From Microbacterium sp. BH-3-3-3 (GTDB lineage Bacteria; Actinomycetota; Actinomycetes; Actinomycetales; Microbacteriaceae), in assembly GCF_007679045.1 (NCBI RefSeq), contig NZ_VEFS01000007.1, forward strand, positions 62,001 to 126,000: DNA of 64,000 nucleotides. The letters are read 5' to 3'. Numbering within the stretch: position 1 is the stretch's first letter; each line of letters starts with the position of its first letter. Under the pieces are notes generated by a model. It had not been told where the DNA came from. It saw only the letters and a list, made by a program, of their open reading frames with translations, and did not search any database. This document shows positions 55,967-64,000 of this stretch, in pieces. The translations under genes and the position numbers were made by a program.

Positions 55967-57382
55967 TCAGGCTCCGGGCTCGGATGCCGTGGGGGCGGTC
56001 GACGGCGCCGGAGACGCGGGCGTGGTGCCGGTGGCGGCGGGCCGCTGCGTCGACTCGGCGAAGGCGTCGGCCATCGCGCGGCCCTGGATGATCTGCGTCA
56101 GGTCGATGCCGGTGGCGGCCTTCACGGCCTCGAAGGACGAACGCAGGCCCGTCGCCGACTCGGTCGCGAGGTGACCGCTGGCCCCCTCGCCGCCGAGCAC
56201 GGTGATGTTCCCGACGCGGTCGTAGCCCTTGGCGAACTCCGCCATCATCGGCACCAGCGACTCGAGGGCGCGCTGGGCCAGCAGGGCCTCCTGGTTGTGC
56301 GAGAGGGCCTCGGCCTCGGCGCGGATCGCCTCGGCACGGGCCTCACCGGCGAGGCGCACCGACTGCGCGTCGGCTTCGGCGCGCACGCGCACGGCGGCGG
56401 CTTCCTGCTCGGCGATCTGCGCGCGGGCCTGGGCGGCCTTGATCTGCGCGTACGAGTCGGCGTCGGCGTCCTTCTGGCGCTGGTACAGGTCGGCGTCGGC
56501 GACGCGGTTGACCTCGGACTCGAGGCGCGCCTGCGTGTTCTGGGCCTCCTGCTCGAGCACCGCCTGACGGCGCTCGGCGCGGGCGAGGGCTTCGGCCTGC
56601 TCGGCCTCGGCGTTGGCGCGGCCGACCTCGGCCTTGGCCGCGGCGCTGTTCTTGTCGAGCTTGGTCTGCTCGATCAGGTTGGCCTCGTCGGTGGCGATCT
56701 GGCGGGCGCGGATCTCGCGCACGGCGTTGATGCGGGCGACCTCGGCCTCGCGCTTCACGCGCTCGACCTCGGTGGCGCCGAGCGCCGAGATGTAGCCGTT
56801 GCTGTCGGTGACGCCCTGGATCTGGAACGAGTCGAGGATGAGGCCCTGCGACGACAGGTCGCCCTTGATGCCCTCGGCGATCTGGTCCGACAGGCGCTGA
56901 CGATCGCGCATCAGCTCCTCGACGGTCAGCGTCGCGACGACGCCGCGCAGCGCACCCTCGAGCTGCTCGGTCGTGAACTGCTCGATCGCCTTGTCCTGCG
57001 AGGCGAAACGCTCGGCCGCGCGACGCACCTGTTCCGGGTCGGACCCGATCTTCACCAGGGCCACACCGCTGACGTTGACCGTGACGCCGTTCGACGACTG
57101 CGCGGTGGGCTCCATCTTGATCTGACGGGCCCGCAGCGAGATCATCTCGCCGCGCTGGGTGAGCGGGTTGACGATCGCTCCCCCGCCGGTGATCACCGTG
57201 ATGCGCGACGACTCACCGTCGGCGCCCTTCTGCCGCTTTCCGACGATGACCAGGGCTTCGTCGGCCTTGGCGACGCGGTACCAGCCGCGGACGACGAGGG
57301 CCAGGACCAGGATCACGACGATCGCGACCACCACGACGACGACGGCGATCAGTCCGACTGCTCCGAGAGCGGCGAGTTCCAT
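55967..57382 (-). CDS. SPFH/flotillin-like protein
   Basis: The 471-residue protein has one N-terminal membrane anchor (about 5-32), an SPFH/band 7 domain (about 35-200, ADEALVIVGKRQKG), and a long coiled coil rich in Ala/Glu/Arg (about 200-400) with EAQ/AEAE patterns. Flotillin-like proteins organise membrane domains. The ATG at 57382 follows GAAGGAGAA. It is transcribed before fpg. Confidence 0.9.
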   Translation of the reverse strand: MELAALGAVGLIAVVVVVVAIVVILVLALVVRGWYRVAKADEALVIVGKRQKGADGESSRITVITGGGAIVNPLTQRGEMISLRARQIKMEPTAQSSNGVTVNVSGVALVKIGSDPEQVRRAAERFASQDKAIEQFTTEQLEGALRGVVATLTVEELMRDRQRLSDQIAEGIKGDLSSQGLILDSFQIQGVTDSNGYISALGATEVERVKREAEVARINAVREIRARQIATDEANLIEQTKLDKNSAAAKAEVGRANAEAEQAEALARAERRQAVLEQEAQNTQARLESEVNRVADADLYQRQKDADADSYAQIKAAQARAQIAEQEAAAVRVRAEADAQSVRLAGEARAEAIRAEAEALSHNQEALLAQRALESLVPMMAEFAKGYDRVGNITVLGGEGASGHLATESATGLRSSFEAVKAATGIDLTQIIQGRAMADAFAESTQRPAATGTTPASPAPSTAPTASEPGA

Positions 57383-57555
57383 GCTTCTCCTTCGACGGGT
57401 GCCGCCGACGGCAGCACGGGGGAATTGCCTCCAACCTATCCGGGGGGCTCCGGCCGCTGTCCACCCCATCCGCGCACGATCGCGTCCCCCGACGGGCGGC
57501 CGGGAGCGTACCGTTGAAGGTGAGGCGGCCCGAACCGCCCGAAGAAGGGTCCCCC

Positions 57556-57966
57556 ATGAAGATCGTCTCGTCGCAGGACTGGCGCGATGCCATCCGCTTC
57601 GATGTCCCCGTGCTGGTCGCCGACGTCGTTCCGGGCGAAGCCACCCGCTGCGTCGCGTGCGGTGCCGACGGCCCCCTGTACGACCGCACCGAGCTGTGGG
57701 CGGTGAAGCATCAGCACCCCAAGCACCACGGCGGCTTCGTCCGCTTCTACTGTGAGGCGCACAAGCCGGCCGCTCCCCCGCCGCCGCCCGCGCCGACCAT
57801 CGAGGCCCGACGCGCGCGTGCCGCGTCCGCCCCGAAGGAGCGTCGCACCCCGAGCTCGAAGCCGATGCTGATCACCGACCGCCCGACGCGCACGATGTGC
57901 CCCGACTGCTTCGTCGAGGTCTCGGTCGGCGGCGACTGCGGCATGTGCGGCGCCCAGGTCGTCTGA
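57556..57966 (+). CDS. Small double zinc-ribbon protein
   Basis: The 136-residue protein has a first zinc site at CVACGADGPLYDRTELW plus FYCEAHKP and a second at CPDCFVEV plus CGMCG near the C-terminus, joined by a Pro/Ala/Arg-rich linker. No enzyme domain is visible; automatic labels as a dehydrogenase for proteins of this kind have no support here. It lies alone with a strong bidirectional terminator after it. Confidence 0.75.
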   Translation: MKIVSSQDWRDAIRFDVPVLVADVVPGEATRCVACGADGPLYDRTELWAVKHQHPKHHGGFVRFYCEAHKPAAPPPPPAPTIEARRARAASAPKERRTPSSKPMLITDRPTRTMCPDCFVEVSVGGDCGMCGAQVV

Positions 57967-57972
57967 CCGCCT

Positions 57973-58018
57973 GAACGACAGAACCGCCTCGGATCACTCC
58001 GGGGCGGTTCTGTCGTTC
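57973..58018. terminator. Bidirectional terminator between convergent genes
   Basis: A 16-bp perfect stem, GAACGACAGAACCGCC and GGCGGTTCTGTCGTTC, encloses a 14-nt loop. It serves the zinc-ribbon gene (plus) and the galM gene (minus), whose stops are 7 bp away on each side. Confidence 0.85.
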
Positions 58019-58024
58019 GTGGGC

Positions 58025-58993
58025 TCAGCGGGCCGAGATGGTCCAGCCGGCCTCGTGCGAGGCACCGGGGTCGAGCGAGACGACGCCCGTGGCGAAGTCG
58101 TAGGCGTCGTCGTTGAACGCATCGGGCGCGCACGTCATCGGTTCCACGGCGAGACCGGCGCGGTGTCCGGGCGTGCCGGGACCGGCCGGGAGGTCGGCGG
58201 TGTGGATCTGCACCCACGGGCAGTCCGTGCCCCAGTTCATGGCCACGCCCGTGCCCGACGGGTCGGTGAGCGTGACGGTCGTGCGGGCGCCGGCATCCGG
58301 GATCAGGCCCGTGTAGGCGTGGTCGATCTCGACGGCGCCGAGCACTCGCGGTTCGCGGAAGTCGAATCGCTCGGCGTCGGAGGTGACGGATGCCAGGGCC
58401 ACCGGCGCCAGACGGTCGGGCGTCACCTCGAGCACGGTGTCGGCCGGCAGACCGAGCGTCCACTCGTCGAGGGTCGCCGGTCCCGCGACGAGGTATGGGT
58501 GCGGTCCGGTGCCCCACGGGGCGGGGGTGTCCGACAGGTTCGTGGCTCGCACGGTCTGCGTCAGGCCGTCGGCATCCAGCGAGAACGTCGTCGACACGAC
58601 GACCCACCACGGGTAGCCGGCCTGCGCGGTGATCGTGGCGACGAGGGTGACGGAGTCATCGGTCGCCTCACGCACGTTCCAGTCGACCCACGACAGCAGT
58701 CCGTGCAGGGCGTGGCCGCGGTTCGGCTCGGTGAGGGGCAGCTGGTGCTCGACGCCGTCGAAGTGGTGGATGCCGTCGACCACGCGGTTCGGCCACGGCG
58801 CGAGCGTCGTGCCGCGGTAGGCGGGACGCAGTTCGTCGGCGGCGAAGGGAACGACCAGGTCGCGCCCCTCGAAGGTGAGGGAGCGGAGGGAAGCGCCCAC
58901 GCTCGCGATCGCGGCTTCGTAGCCGTGGGCGCGGAGGACGACGGGGGTGCCCGAGACGAGCGTGGGCGTCTCGATGGGAACGACAGCGGTCAT
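58025..58993 (-). CDS. galM: Aldose 1-epimerase
   Basis: The 322-residue beta-sandwich protein has LAPWPNRVVDG, the active-site histidines in NRGHALHGLL and GTGPHPYLV, and the catalytic glutamate in VEPMTCAPDAFN. It interconverts alpha and beta anomers of hexoses. The ATG at 58993 is used; a longer frame gives Arg-rich non-family residues. It is a single gene. Confidence 0.88.
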   Translation of the reverse strand: MTAVVPIETPTLVSGTPVVLRAHGYEAAIASVGASLRSLTFEGRDLVVPFAADELRPAYRGTTLAPWPNRVVDGIHHFDGVEHQLPLTEPNRGHALHGLLSWVDWNVREATDDSVTLVATITAQAGYPWWVVVSTTFSLDADGLTQTVRATNLSDTPAPWGTGPHPYLVAGPATLDEWTLGLPADTVLEVTPDRLAPVALASVTSDAERFDFREPRVLGAVEIDHAYTGLIPDAGARTTVTLTDPSGTGVAMNWGTDCPWVQIHTADLPAGPGTPGHRAGLAVEPMTCAPDAFNDDAYDFATGVVSLDPGASHEAGWTISAR

Positions 58994-59087
58994 ATCGCCA
59001 TTATCCCGGTCGGTCCCGCTGCGGCCCGCCACGCGGCCACGCCGTGGCGGGAGCCGACATCGTCGGCGCGATATCGTCCGAAAAGAC

Positions 59088-59122
59088 GAAGTGCCCCCAT
59101 CCGCGAGGGATGAGGGCACTTC
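59088..59122 (-). terminator. csbD terminator
   Basis: The stem GAAGTGCCC-CCATCC pairs with GGATGA-GGGCACTTC (one mismatch), with a short loop, and is followed on the minus strand by GTCTTTTC. It lies 12 bp past the csbD stop. Confidence 0.8.
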
Positions 59123-59134
59123 GGGGAGGGCGAC

Positions 59135-59305
59135 TTACTTGAAGGCGTCCTTGACGTTCTCACCGGCCTGCTTGGCGTGGGCCTTGGTCTGGTCAGCCTG
59201 ACCTTCGGCCTCGAGGCGCTCGTTGTCCGTCGCCTTGCCAGTGGCTTCCTTCGCCTTGCCAGCGATGTTTTCCGCGGCGTTCTTGATCTTGTCGTCGAGT
59301 CCCAT
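59135..59305 (-). CDS. CsbD-family stress protein
   Basis: The 56-residue hydrophilic protein MGLDDKIKNAAENIAGKAKE followed by ATGKATDNERLEAEGQAD matches CsbD across its length. CsbD is a small general-stress protein, sigma-B dependent in Bacillus, of unknown activity. The ATG at 59305 follows AGGGAGGAG. It is monocistronic and ends with its own terminator. Confidence 0.92.
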   Translation of the reverse strand: MGLDDKIKNAAENIAGKAKEATGKATDNERLEAEGQADQTKAHAKQAGENVKDAFK

Positions 59306-59477
59306 GTCGGCTCCTCCCTGTGGTCTTCGGGAATCTCCCGATGTGCGTACACAGTAAGTCGCCGACCTTCACCCGCGAGGGGGGCTTGATATTCATCTCG
59401 CCGTGAGGCACTGCGGCGGGTTAGGTTCAGAGAATGCACCGGGGGGAAGCAGCCATCACGATCGTCCGTGACCGCTC

Positions 59478-60794
59478 ATGACCACGTCTCACACGCTCTC
59501 GGATTTCGCCGACCTCCTCGATGACGCTTCCCCGGAGCCGACGCCTCCCGGCCCCGCGGGCAAGATCGTCGCCCTGTCATTCCTCGGGGTGATCCTGCTG
59601 CTCCTCGCCGGCTCCGGCGGGTACGTGTGGTGGGCGTCGACGGCGGCGCTGCCCGCTCCCACCGTCACCTCGCAGGCTCCCGCGGTGACCCCCGGGGCAG
59701 CCGCGTCCGTGCCCATGCCCGCGGCCGGTGCCGCTCTGCTGCGGGTCGAGGGCGGCGACGCCTTCCTCGGGCCCGACGCCGCGAACGTCTTCGCCTCGAC
59801 CGGTGGCGACGACTCCCGCTCCATCGCCAGCGTCGCGAAGCTGATCACGGCGCTGGTCGTGCTCGATGCGCACCCGCTCGCGAGCGCTGTCGACCCCGGT
59901 CCCACGATCTCGTTCACCAAGGCCGACACCGATCTGTACGACCGGTTCTACGTGCAAGACGCCGTCGTCGCCCGCATGCCCGACGGCACGCGCATGTCGC
60001 AGCACGACGCGCTGGCGACGATGCTGCTCCCCTCGGCCGCCAACTACGCCGTCGCCCTCGCGCGGTGGGGCTTCGGCTCGGAGGGCGCCTACGTGCAGGC
60101 CGCCCGCACGTGGTTGAGCGCGAACGGGTTGACCAACACCCGCATCGTGGATGCCACGGGGCTCGACTCCCGCAACACCAGCACGCCGAGCGATCTGCTC
60201 GCCCTCGCGCGTCTCGCCGCGGCGAATCCCGCCGTCGCCGCCATCGCCGCCACCGGCTCGATCGACGTGCCCGGTCCCGGATACGTCACCAACACCAACG
60301 ACCTGCTGGGCACCCTCGGAATCACGGGGCTCAAGACCGGCAACCTCGGCGACGGCTCGTTCAATCTGCTCTTCACCTCCCGCCTCGACGTCGGCGTCGG
60401 CACGCCCCTGCAGATCACCGGCGTGCGCATGGGCGGCGAGACGCACGACAGCACCGACGACGACGTCCGACGCATGCTGCAGGGGGTCGCGGACGGGTTC
60501 CACGACGTCACCGTCGGCACGGTCGGCGACACCATCGGCTCGATCTCGACGCCGTGGGGAGCGAAGGCCTCGCTCGTGCTCGCCCAGACGAGCGAGGTGC
60601 GCACGTGGTCGGACACCCCGATCGCGGTCGACCTGAAGACCACGACACCGCAGAACTACGCCGACGGCGAGGTCGTGGGCAGCGTCTCGTGGACCGCCGG
60701 ACCCCGATCGATCTCGTCGAGCGTGAAGATCTCGGGCGCGATCGAGGAGCCGACGCTGTGGTGGCGCCTCACCCACCCCGGAGAGCTGGGCTGA
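59478..60794 (+). CDS. D-alanyl-D-alanine carboxypeptidase-like penicillin-binding protein
   Basis: The 438-residue protein has a cytoplasmic N-terminus of about 29 residues, one membrane helix (about 30-52), and an extracytoplasmic S11-type peptidase domain. The motifs are SIASVAKLI with Ser118/Lys121, PSAANYAVAL at 184-193 in place of the usual SxN, and GLKTGNLGDG for KTG. It may trim peptidoglycan stem peptides. The changed second motif could lower activity. Confidence 0.85.
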   Translation: MTTSHTLSDFADLLDDASPEPTPPGPAGKIVALSFLGVILLLLAGSGGYVWWASTAALPAPTVTSQAPAVTPGAAASVPMPAAGAALLRVEGGDAFLGPDAANVFASTGGDDSRSIASVAKLITALVVLDAHPLASAVDPGPTISFTKADTDLYDRFYVQDAVVARMPDGTRMSQHDALATMLLPSAANYAVALARWGFGSEGAYVQAARTWLSANGLTNTRIVDATGLDSRNTSTPSDLLALARLAAANPAVAAIAATGSIDVPGPGYVTNTNDLLGTLGITGLKTGNLGDGSFNLLFTSRLDVGVGTPLQITGVRMGGETHDSTDDDVRRMLQGVADGFHDVTVGTVGDTIGSISTPWGAKASLVLAQTSEVRTWSDTPIAVDLKTTTPQNYADGEVVGSVSWTAGPRSISSSVKISGAIEEPTLWWRLTHPGELG

Positions 60795-60819
60795 GGCGCA
60801 CGACCCGCGACATCACGGG

Positions 60820-61530
60820 TCAGACGGCGGGAAGTTCCGCGTGCGCGATGACCGCGTCGCCCGTGTCGCGGAGTTCCATCCGCGCCGCGTCGCCGCGGAG
60901 CACCGCCGCATTCATGCGGCACACGATGGGCACGTCCGAACCGAGCACCTCTCCGGCGCTGAACTCCGTGCCGTCGACGCCCACGAACACCAGTTCGTAG
61001 GTCGCTCCGACGTCGAGTCCGGACGCCTCGAGGTACGCCTCGGTGCCCCACGTGTGCGCCACGACCTCCGCCGAGACGTCGACGCCGCCGACGTCGTCGC
61101 TCACCGCGATCTGCTCGACAGCCCCCAGGGTCCCGGGCGGACCGGACGGCACTGTCGAGGTGAACGCACCGGCTCCGCTGACCCCGATGACCACCCCGAC
61201 GACGAGACACGCCGCGGCGGTCAGCGGCGTGACCCATCGCCGGCGTCGGCGTGCCGCCGCGGCATCCGGAACGAAGTCGACCTCGGGCGAGACCTCGCCG
61301 TCGACCGCACCCTGGATCCCCTCCCACAGGTCGTCGGCGTCGCGCGGAGCCGTCCAGGTGAGATCGCCCTGACGCAGGCGCCCGGCGAGCGCCTGCAGCG
61401 AGGCGTATTCCTCCGCGCGAGCAGGATCGGCTCGGCGGAGATCGTCGAACTCGGCGCTCTGCGCCGCGGTCAGCTCGCCAGCGAGCGCGGCCGCGGCCAG
61501 TTCGGCCCAGCGGTCATCGGGAGTGCGCAT
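60820..61530 (-). CDS. RskA-type anti-sigma factor
   Basis: The 236-residue protein has an N-terminal sigma-binding region (about 1-70, RWAELAAAALAGELTAAQSAEF), one membrane helix (about 107-128), and an extracytoplasmic beta-rich domain (about 135-230, AYLEASGLDVGATYELVFVG). The HxxxCxxC zinc motif of ZAS proteins is absent, as in RskA. It overlaps the sigma factor gene by 17 bp, so it is produced with its target. Confidence 0.85.
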   Translation of the reverse strand: MRTPDDRWAELAAAALAGELTAAQSAEFDDLRRADPARAEEYASLQALAGRLRQGDLTWTAPRDADDLWEGIQGAVDGEVSPEVDFVPDAAAARRRRRWVTPLTAAACLVVGVVIGVSGAGAFTSTVPSGPPGTLGAVEQIAVSDDVGGVDVSAEVVAHTWGTEAYLEASGLDVGATYELVFVGVDGTEFSAGEVLGSDVPIVCRMNAAVLRGDAARMELRDTGDAVIAHAELPAV

Positions 61531-62047
61531 CGGGCTCCTCCATCTCTTCGAGGTGCGTCCTGAGGGCGCGGAGTGCGTGGAACGTACGGGTGCGCCAGGT
61601 CGCGACGGGCACGCCCGTGGCATCCGAGAGCTCCTGATAGGTGCGACCGTGCAGGTGGACGGCGACGACGGCGGTGCGGTGCGCCTCCGTGAGGACCGAC
61701 AGCGCCTCCAGCATGCGCAGACGCTCGAGGGGATCGATCGCCTCCGCCGCGCGGCTCTCGAGCTCGGCGTGATCGCCGATCAGCGGGAGGCGGGCGCGAG
61801 CGCGGAGCGCATCGACGATGACGTTGCGCGCGATCGCGAACAACCAGGTGCGCTCGGAGGCGCCCTGGGCGTCGAACCGATCGCGCGCTCGCCACGCGCG
61901 GAGAAATGTCTCCTGCACGCAGTCCTCCGCAAGCGGACGGTCTCGGAGGGCGTTGACGGCGAAGCCGAGCAGGGCGTTGGCGTTGTCGTCGAAGGCCCGG
62001 CGCAGGTCGAATCCCGCTCCCGCCGGACGTGGCCGAGATGCGTGCAT
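61514..62047 (-). CDS. ECF sigma factor, SigK-like
   Basis: The 177-residue protein has region 2 (ALLGFAVNALRDRPLAEDCVQETFLRAW and TWLFAIARNVIVDALR) and region 4 (LTEAHRTAVVAVHLHGRTYQELSDATGVPVATWRTRTFHALRAL). The ATG at 62047 has AGGGAGAGG upstream; an ATG 12 codons earlier is possible. It pairs with the anti-sigma gene and faces the CHRD/sortase genes, which may be its targets. Confidence 0.9.
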   Translation of the reverse strand: MHASRPRPAGAGFDLRRAFDDNANALLGFAVNALRDRPLAEDCVQETFLRAWRARDRFDAQGASERTWLFAIARNVIVDALRARARLPLIGDHAELESRAAEAIDPLERLRMLEALSVLTEAHRTAVVAVHLHGRTYQELSDATGVPVATWRTRTFHALRALRTHLEEMEEPDAHSR

Positions 62048-62259
62048 GCGCCTCTCCCTGCTTCGCCCGGTCGACCCCGTCATGCGCGCAGCCCCTTCGA
62101 GATTAACGGTCGCCGAAGCGGCGGCCCTGTGAGGTATACGTCGGCGCGGCGGCCCGCGTTCATCGCCGGACGAATTCTCGGCCCCGATGAACGCCGAAGC
62201 ACTCGCGGTCGTACACCTCTGCCACCGGACGTTCCGCGTCCCGATCGAAAGGCACGACG

Positions 62260-62970
62260 ATGACGAAGAAGACGTACGCCCGCCCACTGACGATCGGCGC
62301 CCTGGCCGGTGTCGCTCTGCTGGCCGTCGGTTCCCCCGCGTTCGCCGAGACGGAGGTGTCGGAACCGGCCGAATTCACGAGTGCGTTCACGGTCATGGCG
62401 ACCCCCGATCAGGTGATCAACAACGACGGGGTCGCCGCACCGGGGCAGAGCGGCGCGACCGGCACCTTCACGTTCCGCATCAATTCGGACGAGGAGATCA
62501 TCTGCTACGACATCCGCCTCGAGGGCGTCAGCGGCGACTACCAGAGCCCCGCCAAGACGGCGACGCACATCCACGAAGCCGCCGTCGGCAAGCCCGGCCC
62601 GCCGCGAATCGCCTTCCCGAATCCGGAGCCGGTCGGCGACGGACCGCGCACCTCGTCGGGATGCCTGCAGGGGCCCTTCACCACCGGTGTCGTCACGAAC
62701 GGCGCCGACACCGGCACGGGCTTCTCGCTCAAGCAGATCGAAGCGAATCCCGCCGGGTTCACGGGCGATTCGCACACGGTCGACTTCGCAGCCGGAGTGG
62801 TCCGCGGCCAGCTGACGTCGATCCCCGTCGGCGGAGTCGACACCGGGGCCGGAGGCGCTGCGGCGACCGACGCCAGCGGTTGGGGCATCGCGGCCGCCGC
62901 CGGCGGACTCGGCCTCGTCGCCGCATCCGTCTTCGTCGTCCAGCGTCGACGCGCGGCCGACGCGAAGTGA
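62260..62970 (+). CDS. Secreted CHRD-domain protein with possible sorting signal
   Basis: The 236-residue protein has a signal peptide (cleavage near AFA-E30), a CHRD domain (about 38-188, with GATGTFTFRIN, ATHIHEAAVGKPGPPRI), and a C-terminal cell-wall anchor layout: PVGGVDTGAGG at 189-199, a hydrophobic helix at about 208-228, and RRR at 229-231. There is no LPxTG. The next gene is a sortase, and their stop and start overlap, so it is the likely substrate. Confidence 0.85.
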   Translation: MTKKTYARPLTIGALAGVALLAVGSPAFAETEVSEPAEFTSAFTVMATPDQVINNDGVAAPGQSGATGTFTFRINSDEEIICYDIRLEGVSGDYQSPAKTATHIHEAAVGKPGPPRIAFPNPEPVGDGPRTSSGCLQGPFTTGVVTNGADTGTGFSLKQIEANPAGFTGDSHTVDFAAGVVRGQLTSIPVGGVDTGAGGAAATDASGWGIAAAAGGLGLVAASVFVVQRRRAADAK

Positions 62971-63632
62971 CCGACGCACGGCGCGGCGCGCGGCGGATCG
63001 CCCGGACAGGGCGGACGCTGCGTGCCGCGTGCGTGCTCGCTCTCGTCGGCGTGCTGGCCTGCGCGGGATGCACCGCCGCATCCCCGGCAGCCGCCCCGGC
63101 ATCTCCCGCATCCATCGTCCCACCGGTGTCCCCCGCCCCACCGGCGTCCACGCCCGAAGCCGCAGCGGCCGCACCCGCGGCTCCGGCTCCCCCTGCGCCC
63201 TCCCGCGTCGTGATCCCAGCGCTCTCCCTCGACGAAGAGCTGATCGACCTCGGGATCGCCGCGGACGGGAGCATGGAGGTCCCGGCCGACTACGACGAGG
63301 TGGGATGGTTCACCAGCGGCGGACGTCCCGGCGGAACCGGCCCGACCGTCATCGCCGCCCACGTCGACTCGCCCACCGGTCCTGCGGTGTTCGTGGACCT
63401 CGAGAACGTGGTCGTGGGCGACGTCATCGAGGTATACGACGACGACGGCGGCACCGCCCACGCCTACCGCGTCACCGAAACGGCCGACTACCCCAAGTCG
63501 GCTTTCCCCACCGCCCGTGTCTTCGGCGCCACCGCGAAAGACGAGCTGAGGCTCATCACCTGCGGCGGGGTGTTCGATCGCGATGCGGGTTCGTACGTCG
63601 ACAACCGGGTGGTCTACGCCGAGCGCGCGTGA
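62967..63632 (+). CDS. Class F-type sortase with lipobox
   Basis: The 221-residue protein has an N-terminal signal with lipobox LACAGC (Cys35), an Ala/Pro linker (about 38-78) and a sortase domain. The catalytic residues are His132 (IAAHVDS), Cys199 (LITCGG) and Arg214 (VDNRVVYAE). The GTG start overlaps the CHRD stop (GTGA). Attachment as a lipoprotein would be unusual for a sortase, which normally has a membrane helix. Confidence 0.87.
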   Translation: MTDARRGARRIARTGRTLRAACVLALVGVLACAGCTAASPAAAPASPASIVPPVSPAPPASTPEAAAAAPAAPAPPAPSRVVIPALSLDEELIDLGIAADGSMEVPADYDEVGWFTSGGRPGGTGPTVIAAHVDSPTGPAVFVDLENVVVGDVIEVYDDDGGTAHAYRVTETADYPKSAFPTARVFGATAKDELRLITCGGVFDRDAGSYVDNRVVYAERA

Positions 63633-63639
63633 TCGTCGC

Positions 63640-64000
63640 TCACGACCTCAGGTGATCCCGCGCCCACAGAGCGGCGCTCGTGCGGTCGGCGACGCCGATG
63701 TGCCGGAAGACGTTGCCCAGATGCGCCTTCACGGTCCGCTCCGAGATGCCGAGCGCCGTGGCCACCTGCTTGTTCGCGAGGCCGTTCGCGACGAGCCGCA
63801 GCACCTCCTCCTCGCGCGCGCTGAGGCCGTTGCCCGGTGTTGCGGCATCCGGAAGCAGAGCGCCGGCGACGCGGGCGTCGAGCGGCGTGTGGCCCTCCGC
63901 GACGGATCGCACGGCGGAGCGCAGGTCGGCGGGTTCGGCGTCCTTGAGTTGGTAGCCCGTGGCCCCGGCGGTGATCGCCCGACGCACCTGGTCGCGGTCG
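63640..64000 (-). CDS. LuxR/NarL-type response regulator, cut by the window edge
   Basis: Only the C-terminal 120 residues are present. They cover the end of a receiver domain (AITAGATGYQLKDAEPADLRSAVRSVAEG) and a LuxR-type helix-turn-helix (LSAREEEVLRLVANGLANKQVATALGISERTVKAHLGNVFRHIGVADRT). The frame continues past base 64000 without a start. The phosphorylated Asp lies outside the window. Confidence 0.9.
   Translation of the reverse strand, partial: DRDQVRRAITAGATGYQLKDAEPADLRSAVRSVAEGHTPLDARVAGALLPDAATPGNGLSAREEEVLRLVANGLANKQVATALGISERTVKAHLGNVFRHIGVADRTSAALWARDHLRS

Noticed and set aside
57556..57966. Enzyme such as a dehydrogenase for the small zinc-ribbon gene
   Set aside because: The 136 residues hold two Cys-rich zinc sites and a linker; there is no room for a dehydrogenase fold.

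Overview
The window is a gene-dense, roughly 70% G+C segment that looks like an ordinary chromosomal region of an actinobacterium of the family Microbacteriaceae, most likely Microbacterium or a close relative. The evidence is the actinobacterial-type DapD, the DUF3117, DUF2200, DUF1003 and DUF6113 proteins, a MarP-type periplasmic protease, an RskA-type anti-sigma factor, a class F-type sortase, heavy GTG start usage with ATGA/GTGA gene overlaps, and many short palindromic intergenic repeats. No rRNA, tRNA, prophage, insertion sequence or CRISPR array was seen. The genus is an inference from gene content, not from a marker comparison.

Layout. 1-510 is non-coding and repetitive. 0.5-10.5 kb holds a hydrolase/stress-protein pair, an MgtE-N/CBS protein with a DUF1003 protein and the Mrp ATPase, tatB, an O-methyltransferase, DUF3117, a PIG-V-like membrane glycosyltransferase, and the divergent dapE and dapD genes. 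10.5-20.3 kb holds ddaH, gltA, dapC with its ferredoxin gene, the azlCD exporter beside an XRE/cupin regulator, DUF2200 and typA. With dapC, dapD and dapE the window carries three steps of the succinylase route to diaminopimelate. Several neighbours recall the mycobacterial mrp-tatB and dapC-fdxC neighbourhoods.

20.4-35.3 kb is a peptide-import island: two complete Opp/Dpp ABC systems on the minus strand, a PH-domain membrane protein coupled to one of them, a third orphan binding protein, and a CPBP-family membrane protein. 35.3-37.0 kb is a small accessory patch in which an AbiEi-like/DUF559 gene sits between pairs of 67-bp palindromic elements. 37.0-41.8 kb is the glycine cleavage operon gcvT-gcvH-gcvP behind a tandem glycine riboswitch. 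After a MarP-like protease comes the NAD operon nrtR-nadA-nadB-nadC-nifS with a coupled glycosyltransferase (43.3-49.9 kb). 50-64 kb carries an ABC exporter, an MFS pump, small cysteine-rich and zinc-ribbon proteins, a DJ-1/PfpI protein, Fpg/Nei with an SPFH protein, galM, csbD, a PBP-like D,D-peptidase, an ECF sigma/anti-sigma pair facing a CHRD protein/sortase pair, and the truncated end of a LuxR-type response regulator.

The most unusual feature is the repeat load. At least six unrelated repeat families, nearly all with hairpin symmetry, fill the spaces between genes, mostly between convergent genes. The main family (about 36 copies) is a 25-bp hairpin with a constant 11-nt loop and covarying arms. 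It has also entered gcvT in frame as a tandem 21-codon repeat. A 67-bp family supplies the last residues and stop codon of the AbiEi-like gene. The heptamer GGATGCC/GGCATCC is also strongly over-represented throughout.
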